Positions 1-11,619 are shown, counted from the first letter of the stretch. The stretch is 64,000 nt of DNA from Acidobacteriota bacterium (GCA_016125275.1 WGMB01000008.1:124001-188000); one strand, 5' to 3'. Numbers and translations are program-made. The notes: generated from the letters alone by a model not told the origin.

Positions 1-1
1 C

Positions 2-2704
2 TCCTCGGCCAGTCTCTTGCTCGACAAGGTCGTCTCAGGGACGATGCCTCCCGGGGACGACCATCTCTCGAGTGACGAGATCGACCTGCTCCGCCTATGG
101 ATCGACAAAGGCGCGCCCGACAACCAAGCGGAGCTGGCGGGTGGGACCGGCGCCGCGGAAGGCCCCCTGACCGAGCACGAGATCCTGCCGATCATCCAGA
201 TCCGCTGCGTGGCCTGCCACGGAAAGCGCAAGCAGGAGGCTGGGCTCGACCTGCGCACCGTCGCCGGCCGCCTGCAGGGCGGCAAATCCGGCCCGGCCAT
301 CATCCCCGGCGACCCCGACGGCAGCCTGATGATCCAGAAGATCGTCTCCGGCGAGATGCCGCCGCCCGAGTTGCAGTTGAAGTACTCGGTCCGACCCATG
401 ACCGAGGTCGAGCTCAACAAGGTGCGCCGCTGGATCGCCGAGGGCGCCATGGAAGGCCCTCCGCGGGAGAAGCTCGCTGTGGACTTGGAGAACGACCCTT
501 TGGTTCAGGACGAAGACCGCCAGTTCTGGTCCTTCCTGCCTCCGAAGCGCCCCTCCGTCCCCAAGGTTCGCGACCAGAAGCCGGTCCGCAATCCGGTCGA
601 CGCCTTCTTGCTCGCCCGGTTGGAAGCCAAGAACCTCTCCTACTCGGCGGAAGCGGAGAAGGTCGCGCTGATGCGTCGCGCCTATCTGGACCTGATCGGG
701 ATGCCGCCTACGCCAAAGGAAGTCTCCGAGTACCTTCGTGACACTCGGGCCGACGCCTACGACCGGCTCGTCGATCGCCTGTTGGACTCGCCGCACTACG
801 GCGAGCGCTGGGCTCGGCACTGGCTCGACCTCGCCGGCCACTCCGACTCCGAAGGGTTCGGCCAGCACGACCGGCCTCGCACCTTCGCTTGGCGGTACCG
901 CGACTATGTCGTGCGGTCGCTCAACACCGACAAGCCCTACAACCAATTCCTGATGGAACAGATCGCCGGCGATGAGCTGGCGGAATACGACGGCCAGGAA
1001 CCGACGCAGAAGCTCATTGACCGGCTGGCCGCCACGGGTTTCCTGCGCACGGCCGCCGACCCGACCGACGCTCCCGAGCGCGGCTTCATCGCCGAGCGGA
1101 TGAACATCATCGCCGACGAGGTGCAGATCCTGACCTCTTCGGTGATGGGGCTGACCGTGGGATGCGCCCGCTGCCACGATCACAAGTACGACCCCATTCC
1201 GCAGCGCGACTACTACCGCTTCAGCGCCATTCTGCAGACTTCCTACGACCCCTACGACTGGCTCCCGCCGGGCGACCGCGAGCTGAAGGTGGCCCTCGCG
1301 GAGGAGACGCGCGCCGCCCGGGAGGTGAACGAGCCATTGCGTGAGGAGGTCTCCCGCCTGGAGACGGACTTGGCCCGCGAGGAAGAGCCGTACCGGGAAA
1401 GGCTGCTGGAGGAGCGACTCGAAGCTCTGCCCTCAGCCGTCCGAAACGATCTGCGGAAGCTCTCCAAGACGCCCCAGGCCGAGCGTGACGAAGTCCAGCA
1501 ATACCTCGCCCGGGAGTTCCGCGAGACCCTCGAGATCAGCTCCGCGGAGCTCGCCAAGCGCTACCCTGATCTGAAAGCTGTCGCGGACCCGATCCAGAAG
1601 GCGATCGCGGCGGCCAAGCGGGACATGAAGGAGGAGCCCCACGTCCGAGTCTTGGTCGACACAGGCGGCGATCCCTCCCCGGCCTATCTGCTCAAGCGCG
1701 GCGATCCGCTCAACCCCGGCGAGATCGTCGATCCCGGCACGCCCTCGGTCATCAAGGTCGGGCTCGAACCCTATCAGGTGGAAAAGCCTTGGCCGGGCGC
1801 GAACTCCAGCGGTCGCCGCTTGGCGCTGGCCCGCTGGTTGACTCAACCCAACCATCCTCTGACGGCCCGAGTGCTGGTCAACCAGCTCTGGATGCGCCAC
1901 TTCGGCCGGGGCATCGTCGCGAGCCCGTCGAACTTCGGCCGGTCGGGCATGGCGCCATCGCACCCGGAGTTGCTGGACTGGCTCGCCACCGAGTTCGTCG
2001 CCTCCGGCTGGAGCATCAAGAAGATGCACCGCCTGATCATGACCTCTGCCGCCTACCGCCAGACTTCGCACGCCGACGAGGCGACCCTCGCCGCCGACCC
2101 GGACAACATCCTGCTGACCCGCATGCCCCTGCGGCGCATGGACGCCGAGGAGATCTACGACTCGGTTCTGCGAGTGAGCGGTCGCCTCGACCCCGCGCTC
2201 TTCGGCCCGCCCTCGGAGCTGGAGGTCAAGGACAACAAGGAAGTCGTCGCCAAGCCGACGGGAAAGGGCTACCGCCGCAGCCTCTACGTCACGCAGCGCG
2301 CACAAACTCCGCTCACGCTGCTGGAAGCCTTCGACCTGCCGAAGATGACGCCCAACTGCATTGAGCGCGGCTCCTCCACCGTGTCCACGCAAGCCCTGCA
2401 AATGCTCAACGGCTCCGACGTCTGGCAGCATTCGCGCTACATGGCCGGCCGAATCATCGACGAAGTCGGCGTCGACGCCGGAGAGCAGGTTGATGCGCTC
2501 TTCCTGCGAGCCTTCTCCCGCAAACCGACGGCACAGGAAAAGCAAGACAGTCTGGAGGGTCTGGAGGAGTTCGCGCGGCTCTGGCCCGCGCGTCTGGAAA
2601 AAGACCAGGAGTCCGCGCCCACCGTGTGGACCGCCCGCTGGCTCGCGTTGGCCAGCCTCTGCCACACCGTCCTCAACTCCGCCGAGTTCAGCTTCATCGA
2701 CTGA
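2..2704 (+). CDS. Planctomycete-type cytochrome, PSCyt1-DUF1549-DUF1553 (5' partial)
   Basis: The reading frame is open at the left edge, so the N-terminus is missing; 900 residues remain. The visible start is the end of a first c-type-cytochrome-like module (a KVVSGTMPP motif). A second module follows with a CVACH heme motif, then the DUF1549 (PSCyt2) domain with a conserved [11 protein letters not shown] segment, and the C-terminal DUF1553 (PSD1) domain, roughly the last 300 residues. The family is periplasmic or outer-surface and abundant in Planctomycetes, Verrucomicrobia and Solibacter-type acidobacteria. It is always paired with DUF1501 proteins, as here with 8 bases between the genes. 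The molecular role is not established; redox or carbohydrate-degradation links are proposed. A TTG at 17 could start translation but lies inside conserved sequence, so I treat the gene as truncated by the window. Confidence 0.92.
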   Translation, partial: SSASLLLDKVVSGTMPPGDDHLSSDEIDLLRLWIDKGAPDNQAELAGGTGAAEGPLTEHEILPIIQIRCVACHGKRKQEAGLDLRTVAGRLQGGKSGPAIIPGDPDGSLMIQKIVSGEMPPPELQLKYSVRPMTEVELNKVRRWIAEGAMEGPPREKLAVDLENDPLVQDEDRQFWSFLPPKRPSVPKVRDQKPVRNPVDAFLLARLEAKNLSYSAEAEKVALMRRAYLDLIGMPPTPKEVSEYLRDTRADAYDRLVDRLLDSPHYGERWARHWLDLAGHSDSEGFGQHDRPRTFAWRYRDYVVRSLNTDKPYNQFLMEQIAGDELAEYDGQEPTQKLIDRLAATGFLRTAADPTDAPERGFIAERMNIIADEVQILTSSVMGLTVGCARCHDHKYDPIPQRDYYRFSAILQTSYDPYDWLPPGDRELKVALAEETRAAREVNEPLREEVSRLETDLAREEEPYRERLLEERLEALPSAVRNDLRKLSKTPQAERDEVQQYLAREFRETLEISSAELAKRYPDLKAVADPIQKAIAAAKRDMKEEPHVRVLVDTGGDPSPAYLLKRGDPLNPGEIVDPGTPSVIKVGLEPYQVEKPWPGANSSGRRLALARWLTQPNHPLTARVLVNQLWMRHFGRGIVASPSNFGRSGMAPSHPELLDWLATEFVASGWSIKKMHRLIMTSAAYRQTSHADEATLAADPDNILLTRMPLRRMDAEEIYDSVLRVSGRLDPALFGPPSELEVKDNKEVVAKPTGKGYRRSLYVTQRAQTPLTLLEAFDLPKMTPNCIERGSSTVSTQALQMLNGSDVWQHSRYMAGRIIDEVGVDAGEQVDALFLRAFSRKPTAQEKQDSLEGLEEFARLWPARLEKDQESAPTVWTARWLALASLCHTVLNSAEFSFID

Positions 2705-2712
2705 GAACGACC

Positions 2713-4173
2713 ATGAGCCGCCCCAAGCCTCAAGCCGCCCCTTCCCGCCGAGACTTCTTCTCCCGTATCGCCGACGGGCTGCACGGCGCCGCGCTGGCGT
2801 CGATCCTCGGCGCAGACCTCTTCCAGGGCGCCCCGCTGCGGGCCTCCGAGGGCGGCGGGCAGGTGTTTGATCTGTCGCCCAAGCCCACGCACTTCCCGGC
2901 CAAGGCCAAAGCCGTCATCCACCTGTTCATGAACGGCGGCCCCAGTCAGGTCGATCTCTTCGACCCCAAACCGGCCCTCGAGAAGTTCGCCGGAGACATT
3001 CCCAGCCGCGACCTGACCACCGACGTCTCCTCACCCGAGCAGCTCGGCGGCCTGCTGCCCGCACCTTACAAGTTCCGCAAGCACGGCCAGTGCGGCATGG
3101 ACGTCGCCGACGTGATGCCGCATTTCGCGCAACATGTCGACGATGTGGCGCTGGTCCGCTCGATGTACGGCGAGCACTTCAACCACGAGCCGGCGCTGTT
3201 CCTCATCCATACCGGGCGAACCATCGCCAGCCGGCCGTCCCTCGGCGCTTGGGTCGCCTACGGGCTCGGCTCGGAGAACCAGAACCTGCCGGCCTACGTC
3301 GTCCTCGACGACCCCAAGGGACTGCCCATCAACGGCATCTCCAACTGGCAATCCGCCTACCTCCCGCCGGTCTACCAAGGGACTCGCTTCCGCTCCGAGG
3401 GTCCGCCGGTGCTCAACCTCGAGTCCCGCCCCGAATGGCCGACGCCCCTGGCCGAGGCGGAGCGCCGCCTGCTGGCCAAGCTCGACGCGGGCCACCTGGC
3501 CGCTCGGCCGCACCAGCCCAATCTGGAAGGCCGCATCTCCAGCTACGAGCTCGCCGCGCGCATGCAGCTCGCCGCCGGAGACGCCCTCGACGTATCCGCT
3601 GAAAGCGAGAGGACGCGCGAAGCCTACGGCCTCAACGATCCGCTCACGGCGTCCTACGGCAAGCGCTGCCTGATGGCTCGCCGGCTCGTCGAGCGCGGCG
3701 TGCGCTTCGTACAGCTCTACATCGAAAGCCAGATCTGGGACGCGCACTCGGAGCTCGAGAAGAGCCTGGCCTACAGTTGCGGCAAGACGGACAAGCCCGT
3801 CTCAGCCCTGCTGACCGACCTCAAGCAACGCGGGCTCCTGGACTCCACGCTCGTCGTCTGGGGCGGCGAGTTCGGTCGGTTGCCGCTGGCGCAGGCCGCC
3901 GACAACGCCGATCGCGCCGGGCGCGACCACGGCCCCAGCGGCTTCAGCGTCTGGATGGCCGGCGGCGGCGTCAAAGGCGGCACGATCTACGGCTCGACCG
4001 ACGAGCTAGGGCACAAGGCCGTGGAGAATCGCGTCAGCGTACACGACTTCCACGCTACGATTCTGCACCAACTGGGCATGAACCATCGCGATCTGTTCAT
4101 CGAACGGCACGGTCTGAAGGAACGCCTGACGGACCAGTTCCCCGCCCGCGTCGTCGAAGAAATCCTGGCGTAG
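2713..4173 (+). CDS. DUF1501 protein, Tat-exported
   Basis: 486 residues from ATG 2713, eight bases after the cytochrome stop. The N-terminus has a twin-arginine-like motif (SRRDFF, residues 11-16) followed by a hydrophobic Ala/Leu stretch, so Tat export is likely. The body matches DUF1501, an alkaline-phosphatase/sulfatase-fold family: HLFMNGGPSQVDLFDPKP near residue 75, the VRSMYGEHFNHEP region, VVWGGEFGR and the late DFHATILHQLGM motif. DUF1501 genes travel with PSCyt1/DUF1549/DUF1553 genes, so this is one two-gene operon. The substrate is unknown. An earlier in-frame start would lie inside the upstream gene and would destroy the Tat signal position, so 2713 is preferred. Confidence 0.9.
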   Translation: MSRPKPQAAPSRRDFFSRIADGLHGAALASILGADLFQGAPLRASEGGGQVFDLSPKPTHFPAKAKAVIHLFMNGGPSQVDLFDPKPALEKFAGDIPSRDLTTDVSSPEQLGGLLPAPYKFRKHGQCGMDVADVMPHFAQHVDDVALVRSMYGEHFNHEPALFLIHTGRTIASRPSLGAWVAYGLGSENQNLPAYVVLDDPKGLPINGISNWQSAYLPPVYQGTRFRSEGPPVLNLESRPEWPTPLAEAERRLLAKLDAGHLAARPHQPNLEGRISSYELAARMQLAAGDALDVSAESERTREAYGLNDPLTASYGKRCLMARRLVERGVRFVQLYIESQIWDAHSELEKSLAYSCGKTDKPVSALLTDLKQRGLLDSTLVVWGGEFGRLPLAQAADNADRAGRDHGPSGFSVWMAGGGVKGGTIYGSTDELGHKAVENRVSVHDFHATILHQLGMNHRDLFIERHGLKERLTDQFPARVVEEILA

Positions 4174-4183
4174 CCGAGCCCCT

Positions 4184-6844
4184 TCAGACGCCGTTCTGCT
4201 GCATCAGCTTGGCCACCAAGGCGGTCCAGCCCGTCTGGTGGCTGGCCCCCACGCCCCGGCCGTTGTCGCCGTCGAAGCACTCGTAGAACAGCACCAGATC
4301 GCGCCAATGCGGGTCGCTGCGGTAGCGCTCCTCGGCTCCGTGGAGCGGCCTGCGGCCGTCCGCGTCCCGCAGAAAGAGCCGGCCGAGCCGTCGCGAAAGC
4401 TCCTCGGCCACCTGCCAAAGCGTCAGCATGTTCCCCGAACCCGTGGGACACTCCACCTTGTAGCCGTCCCCCCAGTAGTGGTGGAACCGCTGCAGCGACT
4501 CGATCAGCAGGTAGTTCACCGGAAACCATACCGGCCCCCGCCAATTCGAGTTCCCGCCAAACAGCCCCGTCGTGGACTCGCCGGGCTCGTAATCCACCGA
4601 ATACTCGGCGTTGTTCCTGCGGAACACGTAGGGCTCCTTCTCGTGCCGCTTGGAGAGCGAGCGCACGCCATAGGGCGACAGAAACTCGTTCTCATCCAGC
4701 ATGACCGCCAGAATCCGCCGCAGCCGATCACCATCGGCGATCGACAGCAGCCGGCGCTCTTCCGAACCCGGCGTCCGCATACAGGCCACATGGGCCGTCA
4801 GGTCGGGCCGATTCTCGATAAACCATTCCAGCCGATGCTGAAAGCCGGGCAGCTTCTCCAGCAGCCGCGGCTCCAGCGTCTCCACGGCGAATAGCGGAAT
4901 CAGGCCCACCATCGAGCGCACCTTCAGGGGCTCCAAGCGGCCGTCGGGCAGGCTCAGCACGTCGTAGAAGAAGCCGTCGGTCTCGTCCCACATCCCCACT
5001 CCGTCGCTGCCCAGATGGTCGATGGCGTAAGCGATGTAGAGAAAGTGCTCCCAGAACTTGCTGGCCACGTCTTCATAGGCGGGGTCTGTACGCGCCAGTT
5101 CCATCGCGATGGCCAGCAGATTCAGGCAGTACATGGCCATCCAGCCGGTCGCATCGGCCTGCTCGATCCGGCCGCCGGTCGGAGACGGCGCGCTCCGGTC
5201 GAACGCCCCGATGTTGTCGAGACCTAGAAAGCCTCCCTCGAAGACGTTGCGTCCGCCGGCGTCCTTGCGGTTGACCCACCAGGTGAAGTTCAGCAGCAGC
5301 TTGTGAAAGACCCTTTCCAGGAACTTGAAGTCGCCCTTGCCGCGCCGGCTCTTCTCGATCTTGTACACGCGCCAGGCGGCCCAGGCGTGAACCGGCGGGT
5401 TCACATCGCCAAACTCCCACTCATAGGCCGGCAACTGTCCGTTCGGGTGCATGTACCACTCCCGCACCAACAGCATCAGTTGCTCCTTGGCGAAGTCGGA
5501 ATCGATCAGCGCCATGGGCACGCAGTGGAAGGCCAAGTCCCAGGCCGCAAACCACGGGTACTCCCACTTGTCCGGCATTGAGAGCACATCCGCCGTGAAG
5601 ACGTGCGTCCAGTCATGATTGCGGCCCCGCTTGCGGCTCTCGGGCGGGTCGGGCTGCGCGGGGTCGCCCCGCAACCAGTCGCGCACTACGTAGTGGTAGT
5701 ACTGCTTCGACCACAGCAGGCCGGCGAAGGACTGCCGCATCACGCCCGCAGCTTCCGGCGATAGGTCCGCCGGAATCACCTGCTGATAGAACTCCTCCGC
5801 CTCCCTGCCCCGCTGGTCGAAGATCGCGTCGAAATCGTCGAAGCCCGGCGCCCCGGGCCCCAGCCGCAACTCGATGATCTCTTCCTGCCCCGGTTCGAGC
5901 TGCAACTGATGCCAAGCCGCCGCCTTGGTGCCATGCCGGTCGGGGTTGACCGCCTCCGCCCGACCCCGGATGACGCGTTCGCCCACCCCATCTTTGTAGA
6001 AGCCCCGTCCACTCTTGTAGCCGTAGAGCCGCTCCGTGTTCGTGTCGTTCTCCGTGAACAGCCAGTCGGCCTGCTGCCGGCCCACCAGCGTTCTCCGACC
6101 GTACCGAGGATGGTCGAGGGCCACGCCGTCTCCGTCGGCCCACAGCGCCGGGCGCTCCGCGCCGGAGGTCCAGGACCAGGTATTGCGGAACCACACCGTC
6201 GGCAGCACATGGAGCTCGGCCTTCTCAGGACCGCGATTTGCCGCCCGAATCCGGATCAGGATATCGTCCACGTCGGCCTTGGCGTATTCGACGAACACAT
6301 CGAAGTAGCGTTCCTCGTCTAACGCACCCGTCTCGAGCAGCTCGAGCTCGGGCTGGGTGCGGTCCCGCAACCGGTTCCCGTCGACCAGGCCCCGGTACGG
6401 AAACTCCGTCTGCGGGTACTTGTAGAGGAGGCGCTCGAAGGAATGCGTGGGCGTAGCGTCCAGATAGAAGTAGCACTCCTTGACGTCCTCGCCATGGTTG
6501 CCTTCGTTCCCGTTGAGGCCGAACAAACGCTCTTTGAGGATCGGATCGCGGCCGTTCCAGAGGCTGACCGCGAAGCAGACCGACTGGTGGCGATCGCAGA
6601 ATCCGCCGAGGCCGTCCTCCGTCCAGCGGTAGGCCCTAGAGCGCGCATGATCGTGTGGAAACGACTCCCACACATCACCCCCCGCCGAATAGTCCTCGCG
6701 CACGGTCCCCCACGCGCGCTCGCTCAAATAGGGCCCCCACCGCTTCCAATGGACCCGCCCGGACTCCGCGTCGAAGAGTCGTCGAACTTCAGCCGATTTC
6801 GCAGCGTCGAGTGCGTGGACATGGCGAGTCATCTCCTCAACCAT
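4184..6844 (-). CDS. MGH1-type glucosidase (GH63-like)
   Basis: 886 residues from ATG 6844; a second in-frame ATG at 6832 is an alternative start. The frame extends further upstream but that part is low-quality sequence overlapping the divergent gene, so it is excluded. Family landmarks are the N-terminal beta-sandwich half ([20 protein letters not shown], then [13 protein letters not shown]) and the (alpha/alpha)6 catalytic half with [33 protein letters not shown] and [16 protein letters not shown]. Large MGH1/GH63-like glucosidases of this kind are annotated as alpha-glucosidase or mannosylglycerate-type hydrolases. No signal peptide is seen, so it is probably cytoplasmic. It is convergent with the DUF1501 gene upstream in the window and divergent from the next cytochrome gene. 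Confidence 0.82.
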   Translation of the reverse strand: MVEEMTRHVHALDAAKSAEVRRLFDAESGRVHWKRWGPYLSERAWGTVREDYSAGGDVWESFPHDHARSRAYRWTEDGLGGFCDRHQSVCFAVSLWNGRDPILKERLFGLNGNEGNHGEDVKECYFYLDATPTHSFERLLYKYPQTEFPYRGLVDGNRLRDRTQPELELLETGALDEERYFDVFVEYAKADVDDILIRIRAANRGPEKAELHVLPTVWFRNTWSWTSGAERPALWADGDGVALDHPRYGRRTLVGRQQADWLFTENDTNTERLYGYKSGRGFYKDGVGERVIRGRAEAVNPDRHGTKAAAWHQLQLEPGQEEIIELRLGPGAPGFDDFDAIFDQRGREAEEFYQQVIPADLSPEAAGVMRQSFAGLLWSKQYYHYVVRDWLRGDPAQPDPPESRKRGRNHDWTHVFTADVLSMPDKWEYPWFAAWDLAFHCVPMALIDSDFAKEQLMLLVREWYMHPNGQLPAYEWEFGDVNPPVHAWAAWRVYKIEKSRRGKGDFKFLERVFHKLLLNFTWWVNRKDAGGRNVFEGGFLGLDNIGAFDRSAPSPTGGRIEQADATGWMAMYCLNLLAIAMELARTDPAYEDVASKFWEHFLYIAYAIDHLGSDGVGMWDETDGFFYDVLSLPDGRLEPLKVRSMVGLIPLFAVETLEPRLLEKLPGFQHRLEWFIENRPDLTAHVACMRTPGSEERRLLSIADGDRLRRILAVMLDENEFLSPYGVRSLSKRHEKEPYVFRRNNAEYSVDYEPGESTTGLFGGNSNWRGPVWFPVNYLLIESLQRFHHYWGDGYKVECPTGSGNMLTLWQVAEELSRRLGRLFLRDADGRRPLHGAEERYRSDPHWRDLVLFYECFDGDNGRGVGASHQTGWTALVAKLMQQNGV

Positions 6845-6858
6845 AGACCGCCCATGGC

Positions 6859-6886
6859 TTCGCTGTGTTTCCGGGTCTCGTATACT
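6859..6886 (+). promoter_or_regulatory. Candidate promoter of the second cytochrome gene
   Basis: A TATACT -10 hexamer (6881-6886) lies 19 bases before the ATG at 6906. A weak -35 candidate TTCGCT (6859-6864) is spaced 16 bases upstream. The site lies in the short divergent region between the glucosidase start and the cytochrome start. The -10 is good and the -35 poor. Confidence 0.35.
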
Positions 6887-6905
6887 GAACCCCATCCGTC
6901 CGGCC

Positions 6906-9900
6906 ATGCGCAGACTTTCGTCCCGGCATCCCTCGCTCGCGGCGCTTTGCGCCACGGCGGTTCTGCTCGCCGGCGCCGGGTTGGAACAGGTTCGAGCCGC
7001 CACGCCGAGCGCGGCGGACCTGGAGCTCTTCGAAGACAAGATTCGGCCTCTGCTGGCCGCACAGTGCTACTCCTGCCACGGAGCCGAAAAGCAGTTCGCC
7101 GGGCTGCGGCTGGACTCCCGCCAAGGCCTGCTCGACGGCGGCAAGAGCGGACCGGCCGTCCTGCTCGACGATCCCCCCAGCAGCCCTTTGCTGCGGGCCC
7201 TGCGAGGCGAGACGCTGCGCATGCCGCTCGGCGGCGCGTTGAGCGAGGCCGAAATCGCAGCCGTGGCCAACTGGGTGGAGCGAGGCGCGCCCTGGAGCGA
7301 GGCCCGTGAGCAGTCCGACGCGAACCTGAGTGGCGAGGATCGCTACTCCCGGCTGTTGCGCGAGCACTGGGCCTTTCAGCCCGTGGGGCGGCCGACGCCT
7401 CCCGCGGTCGCCGATTCCGGCTGGTCCCAGCACCCCGTCGACCGCTTCCTCGCCGCTCGTCTGGCAGAAGCGGGTCTGGTCCCGGCCCCACCCGCCGACC
7501 GCGCCGTGCTCATCCGCAGGCTCTGGCGCATCCTGACCGGCCTGCCGCCCTCGGCGGACGACATCCGAGACTTCGTCGACGACCCCTCGCCCGACGCCTA
7601 CGACAAGCTCGTCGACCGACTCCTGGCGTCTCCCCGGTTCGGTGAGCGCTGGGGCCGTCACTGGCTCGATCTGGTGCGCTACGCCGAGACGCGCGGATAC
7701 GAGTGGAACTACGAGATCGTCGGCGCCTGGCGCTACCGCGACTACGTCATCCGGGCCTTCAACGAGGACGTTCCTTACAACCAGCTCGTGCGCGAGCACA
7801 TCGCCGGAGACTTGCTCCCGAATCCCCGCATCGACCAGAGCCGGAACATCAACGAGTCGGCGATCGGGACGGCGTTCTACCGCCTCGGAGAAGCCGGACA
7901 CGACGACTGCGTCCAATTTCGCGGCATCGCCCTCGACGTCATCGACAACGAGATCGACGTGCTGTCGAAGACCTTCCAAGGGATGACCGTCGGCTGCGCA
8001 CGGTGCCACGACCACAAGCTCGACCCGATCCCCACCACGGACTACTACGGGCTCTACAGCATCCTCAACAGCAGCCGCGCCACGACCCACACAATCGACA
8101 CGCCCGCGGCGACCAAGACCGTTCGCGACCAACTGGCCGCGCTCAAAGGCTCCATCCGGCAGGAGCTCGCGAAGTTCTGGACCCGGGAAGCGGCCAACCT
8201 TTCGGACCAACTGCGCCCGGCCGAGTCCGGCGACGAAGAAAGCGAGCCAACACTCGACGACCCAGCCTATCTGCTGCGCGCGCTAGCCGCGGCCGAGGAC
8301 CAGGGCAAACCCTTCGCGGAAGTCTTCGCCGAGGCCGCCGGACGTCTCCGCAGCGAGAGGAAGGCGCGCCGCGCCCACAACGCCGACGACTTCCAATCCT
8401 TCGGCGACTTCCGTACCGCCGAGCCGGAAGGCTGGAGCCTGAGCGGTTCCGGGCTGCTCGACGGCCCTTCCCCGAGCGGCGACTTCGCCGTCCAGCCCGA
8501 AGGCGAGGCGGCGCTGCGGGCGATCTACCCCGCCGGCCGCTACTCGCACATCCTCTCCGCACGCCTGAACGGCGCGATCCGTTCGCCCTGGCTGCCGCGT
8601 CAGGCCAAGAAGTTGAGCCTGCTGGCGATGGGCGGAAACCTCGGCGCGCGCCGCACGGTCATCGACAATTGCGCCATCGGCGAGGACTACAAGTTCGTGG
8701 AGTCCTCCCGGCCGCAGTGGATCACGCTCGACGTCCAAGACAAGTGGAACGACCTGCCGGTCTTCGTCGAGCTGGTAACGCGCTGGGACAACCCTCGCAT
8801 TCCCGACCGGCCCGGGCGCATCAAGGACCCCGAGTTGGCGCTGATCGACTCGCCCGAGTCCTACTTCGGTATCGTTCGGGCCGTGTTCCACGACGGCGAC
8901 CAGCCGCCCCAGCCCGAGCTCGAGCATTGGGCGCCGTTGCTGGACGGTCCCGCCCCCACAAACCGGGATGATCTCCAGGGGTGGTACCAGGACATCGCCG
9001 CCCAGGCCATCGAGCGCTGGAGCCGGGGCGACGCCACCGATGAGGATGTCGTTTGGCTCTCCTGGTTCCTGGGCGAAGGACTACTTTCCAATCGGGCCGA
9101 CGCAACGCCCGCGCTCGCGGAGCTGATCGGTCGCTACCGGAACCTCGAACAGGAATTGCCCGAGCCCCGCGTGGTGGAGGGGCTGGAAGACGCCGGCGCG
9201 GGACAAGACTTTCCCGTGCTGATCGCCGGCGCCGCCGACAGCCCCGGCAAGCCCGCGCCTCGTCGTTTCCTCTCCCGGCTGTTCGGCGAAGGGCCGTTGA
9301 CCCAGAACGGCAGCGGCCGGCGCGAGCTGGCGGAATTGATCGCAGCCGAAGACAACCCGTTGACCGCCCGCGTCATGGTCAACCGCGTCTGGCATCATCT
9401 CTTCGGCCGCGGCATCGTGGCGACAGTGGACGACTTCGGCAGCTTGGGCGAACGACCCTCGCACCCCGAGTTGCTCGACTATCTGGCGCGGCGCTTCACG
9501 GACGACGGTTGGTCGGTCAAGCGCTTGATCCGATTCCTCGTCACTTCGCGGGCCTTTCGGCAGTCCGGCGAGACCACGGAGGGGGCCTTGACGCGCGATC
9601 CGCAAAACGCCCTGCTGCACCACTACGCGATGCGCAGACTGTCCGCCGAAGAAGTCCGCGACTCCTTGCTGTCGGTGGCGGGAGAGTTGCGCGCAGACCT
9701 CTACGGCCCCAGCGTGGACCCCTATCGCAAGCGCCCCAAGGACTATCGCCGCCTGTTCTCGGGCCCGTTGCTGGGCGACGGCCGCCGCAGCCTCTACCTC
9801 AAGGTCACTCGCATGGAGGGCTCCGGTTTTCTGGAGACGTTCGACTTCCCGATGCCGTCGACGACGCGCGGCGCTCGCGACTCCACCACCGTTCCGGCGC

Positions 9901-10205
9901 AATCGTTGACCCTACTCAACGACCCGTTCGTGGCGGAGGTCGCCGCCTCGTGCTCGCGCCGCGTTCTCAGCGATGCCGGCGGTTCCCTGCCCGAGCGCAT
10001 CGACGCCCTGTTCGAGGCCATTCTGGCCCGCGAGCCTACGGCGGACGAGCGACGCCGCTTCACGGTCCTGGCCGACCGCCTGCAGACGCTGGAGGCCCAG
10101 GACGGAGAAGCGCAGAACGGAGAAGGCCAGGTCGGCGAAGCTGCTGTGTTTCGCGATCTGGCGCACGTCCTGCTGACGACCAAGGAGTTTCTCTATGTCC
10201 GGTAG
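6906..10205 (+). CDS. Planctomycete-type cytochrome, PSCyt1-DUF1549-DUF1553
   Basis: 1099 residues, complete. The N-terminus is a clear Sec signal peptide (basic start, then [15 protein letters not shown], cleavage near residue 31). Next comes a PSCyt1 heme-c module ([17 protein letters not shown]), then DUF1549 with the [13 protein letters not shown] motif near residue 365. A middle section of about 300 residues is probably a beta-rich insert. DUF1553 forms the C-terminal third ([22 protein letters not shown] near residue 820). It is longer than the homologue at the left edge because of the middle insert. It overlaps the following DUF1501 gene by 11 bases, so the two are translated together. 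The position is envelope or periplasm; the substrate is unknown. Confidence 0.92.
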   Translation: MRRLSSRHPSLAALCATAVLLAGAGLEQVRAATPSAADLELFEDKIRPLLAAQCYSCHGAEKQFAGLRLDSRQGLLDGGKSGPAVLLDDPPSSPLLRALRGETLRMPLGGALSEAEIAAVANWVERGAPWSEAREQSDANLSGEDRYSRLLREHWAFQPVGRPTPPAVADSGWSQHPVDRFLAARLAEAGLVPAPPADRAVLIRRLWRILTGLPPSADDIRDFVDDPSPDAYDKLVDRLLASPRFGERWGRHWLDLVRYAETRGYEWNYEIVGAWRYRDYVIRAFNEDVPYNQLVREHIAGDLLPNPRIDQSRNINESAIGTAFYRLGEAGHDDCVQFRGIALDVIDNEIDVLSKTFQGMTVGCARCHDHKLDPIPTTDYYGLYSILNSSRATTHTIDTPAATKTVRDQLAALKGSIRQELAKFWTREAANLSDQLRPAESGDEESEPTLDDPAYLLRALAAAEDQGKPFAEVFAEAAGRLRSERKARRAHNADDFQSFGDFRTAEPEGWSLSGSGLLDGPSPSGDFAVQPEGEAALRAIYPAGRYSHILSARLNGAIRSPWLPRQAKKLSLLAMGGNLGARRTVIDNCAIGEDYKFVESSRPQWITLDVQDKWNDLPVFVELVTRWDNPRIPDRPGRIKDPELALIDSPESYFGIVRAVFHDGDQPPQPELEHWAPLLDGPAPTNRDDLQGWYQDIAAQAIERWSRGDATDEDVVWLSWFLGEGLLSNRADATPALAELIGRYRNLEQELPEPRVVEGLEDAGAGQDFPVLIAGAADSPGKPAPRRFLSRLFGEGPLTQNGSGRRELAELIAAEDNPLTARVMVNRVWHHLFGRGIVATVDDFGSLGERPSHPELLDYLARRFTDDGWSVKRLIRFLVTSRAFRQSGETTEGALTRDPQNALLHHYAMRRLSAEEVRDSLLSVAGELRADLYGPSVDPYRKRPKDYRRLFSGPLLGDGRRSLYLKVTRMEGSGFLETFDFPMPSTTRGARDSTTVPAQSLTLLNDPFVAEVAASCSRRVLSDAGGSLPERIDALFEAILAREPTADERRRFTVLADRLQTLEAQDGEAQNGEGQVGEAAVFRDLAHVLLTTKEFLYVR

Positions 10206-11619
10206 GACCTCCCCACGGCGGGCTTCCAGCCCGGGTTGCGGTCGCGTGGGCGCCCGGTCGCGGCGCGACTTTCTGCGAACCGCCTCCAACGGCTTCGGGC
10301 TGGTGGCGCTGTCCGCGCTGGCGAACGATGCCGCGGCCTCCACCGTCCGCCATTTTCCGGCCACAGCCGACAACGTGATTTTCCTGTTCATGCCCGGCGG
10401 GGTGAGCCACATGGAGAGTTTCGACCCCAAGCCGAAGCTGGCCGAGCTCGACGGCAAGCCCGCCCAGCTCGACAGCTACGTCGCCGGACCGAACCGCAAG
10501 TGGCTGCGCGGCCTGTGGGATTTTCAGCGGTACGGGGAATGCGGCGCACCCGTCAGCTCGCTGTTCCCGCACACAGCCCAGCACGTGGACGACTTGGCAA
10601 TCATCCGCTCGATGCACTCGCCCTTCCCGCTGCACGCCCGAGGCAACATCTTTCTGCACACGGGCCGGCTGGTCGGGGGCTTCCCCAGCATGGGCTCTTG
10701 GGCCGTGTACGGGCTGGGGAGCGAGAACCGCAACCTGCCCGGCTACATCCTGCTGCGGGACGTTTATGTGCCACCCGGCGGCATCGAGAATTTCTCCAAC
10801 GGCTTCCTGCCCGCCACCTTCCAGGCGACCCACATTCGCGACGAGGGAACGCCGATCGACAATCTCGATCGCGCCGACGCCAGCGACGCCATCCAACGCG
10901 CCAAGCTCGACGCCATGGCCGCGCAGGACCGCGACTTCCTCAGCGCCGCGCAAGCGGACCCCCGACTCGAAGCCGCCATCGCGAACTACGAGATGGCCTA
11001 CCGGATGCAATCGCTGGTACCCGACGTGCTCAACCTGGACCGCGAGAGCGCCGCGACGCAGCGGCTCTACGGCCTCGACTCCGACGACGCCGCCCAGCGC
11101 GCGTACGGCATGCAGTGCCTGCGGGCGCGCCGTCTGATCGAAGAGGGCGTTCGATTCGTCGAGGTGACCTGCCCCAACCTCTTCGGAATGAACGGCACCT
11201 GGGACCAGCACTCCGACCTGACGAAGGGGCACGAGACCAACGCGCGGGTGACCGATCAGGCGGTGGCCGGGCTCCTGACCGACCTCAAGGCCCGCGGCAT
11301 GCTCGAAAGGACCTTGGTGGTCTGGGCCGGAGAGTTCGGCCGCACGCCGGACACCGGCAACGGCGACGGAAGAGACCATCACCCGGCCTGCTTCACCATC
11401 TGGATGGCCGGCGGCGGCGTCCGCGGCGGCGTAACCTACGGCGAAACCGACGAGTTGGGCAGCGACGTGGTGCGCGACCCAGTCTCCATCCACGACCTCC
11501 ACGCCACCATTCTGCGCACCCTGGGCGTCGACCACGAGCGTCTGACCTACCGCTTCGGCGGGCGCGAGCACCGGCTCACCGACGTGCACGGCAGGGTGGT
11601 CGGCGAAGTCCTGGCCTGA
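10195..11619 (+). CDS. DUF1501 protein, Tat-exported (second copy)
   Basis: 474 residues from the ATG at 10195, inside the last codons of the upstream cytochrome gene. The Tat motif SRRDFLRTASNGFGLVALSAL lies at residues 22-42. DUF1501 motifs follow: FLFMPGGVSHMESFDPKPKL, IIRSMHSPF, LVVWAGEFGRTP and SIHDLHATILRTLGVDH. It pairs with the cytochrome in the same way as the first couple at 2-4173, so the window holds two paralogous couples separated by a glucosidase gene. The function of the family is not established; its fold is related to sulfatases and alkaline phosphatases. Confidence 0.9.
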   Translation: MSGRTSPRRASSPGCGRVGARSRRDFLRTASNGFGLVALSALANDAAASTVRHFPATADNVIFLFMPGGVSHMESFDPKPKLAELDGKPAQLDSYVAGPNRKWLRGLWDFQRYGECGAPVSSLFPHTAQHVDDLAIIRSMHSPFPLHARGNIFLHTGRLVGGFPSMGSWAVYGLGSENRNLPGYILLRDVYVPPGGIENFSNGFLPATFQATHIRDEGTPIDNLDRADASDAIQRAKLDAMAAQDRDFLSAAQADPRLEAAIANYEMAYRMQSLVPDVLNLDRESAATQRLYGLDSDDAAQRAYGMQCLRARRLIEEGVRFVEVTCPNLFGMNGTWDQHSDLTKGHETNARVTDQAVAGLLTDLKARGMLERTLVVWAGEFGRTPDTGNGDGRDHHPACFTIWMAGGGVRGGVTYGETDELGSDVVRDPVSIHDLHATILRTLGVDHERLTYRFGGREHRLTDVHGRVVGEVLA

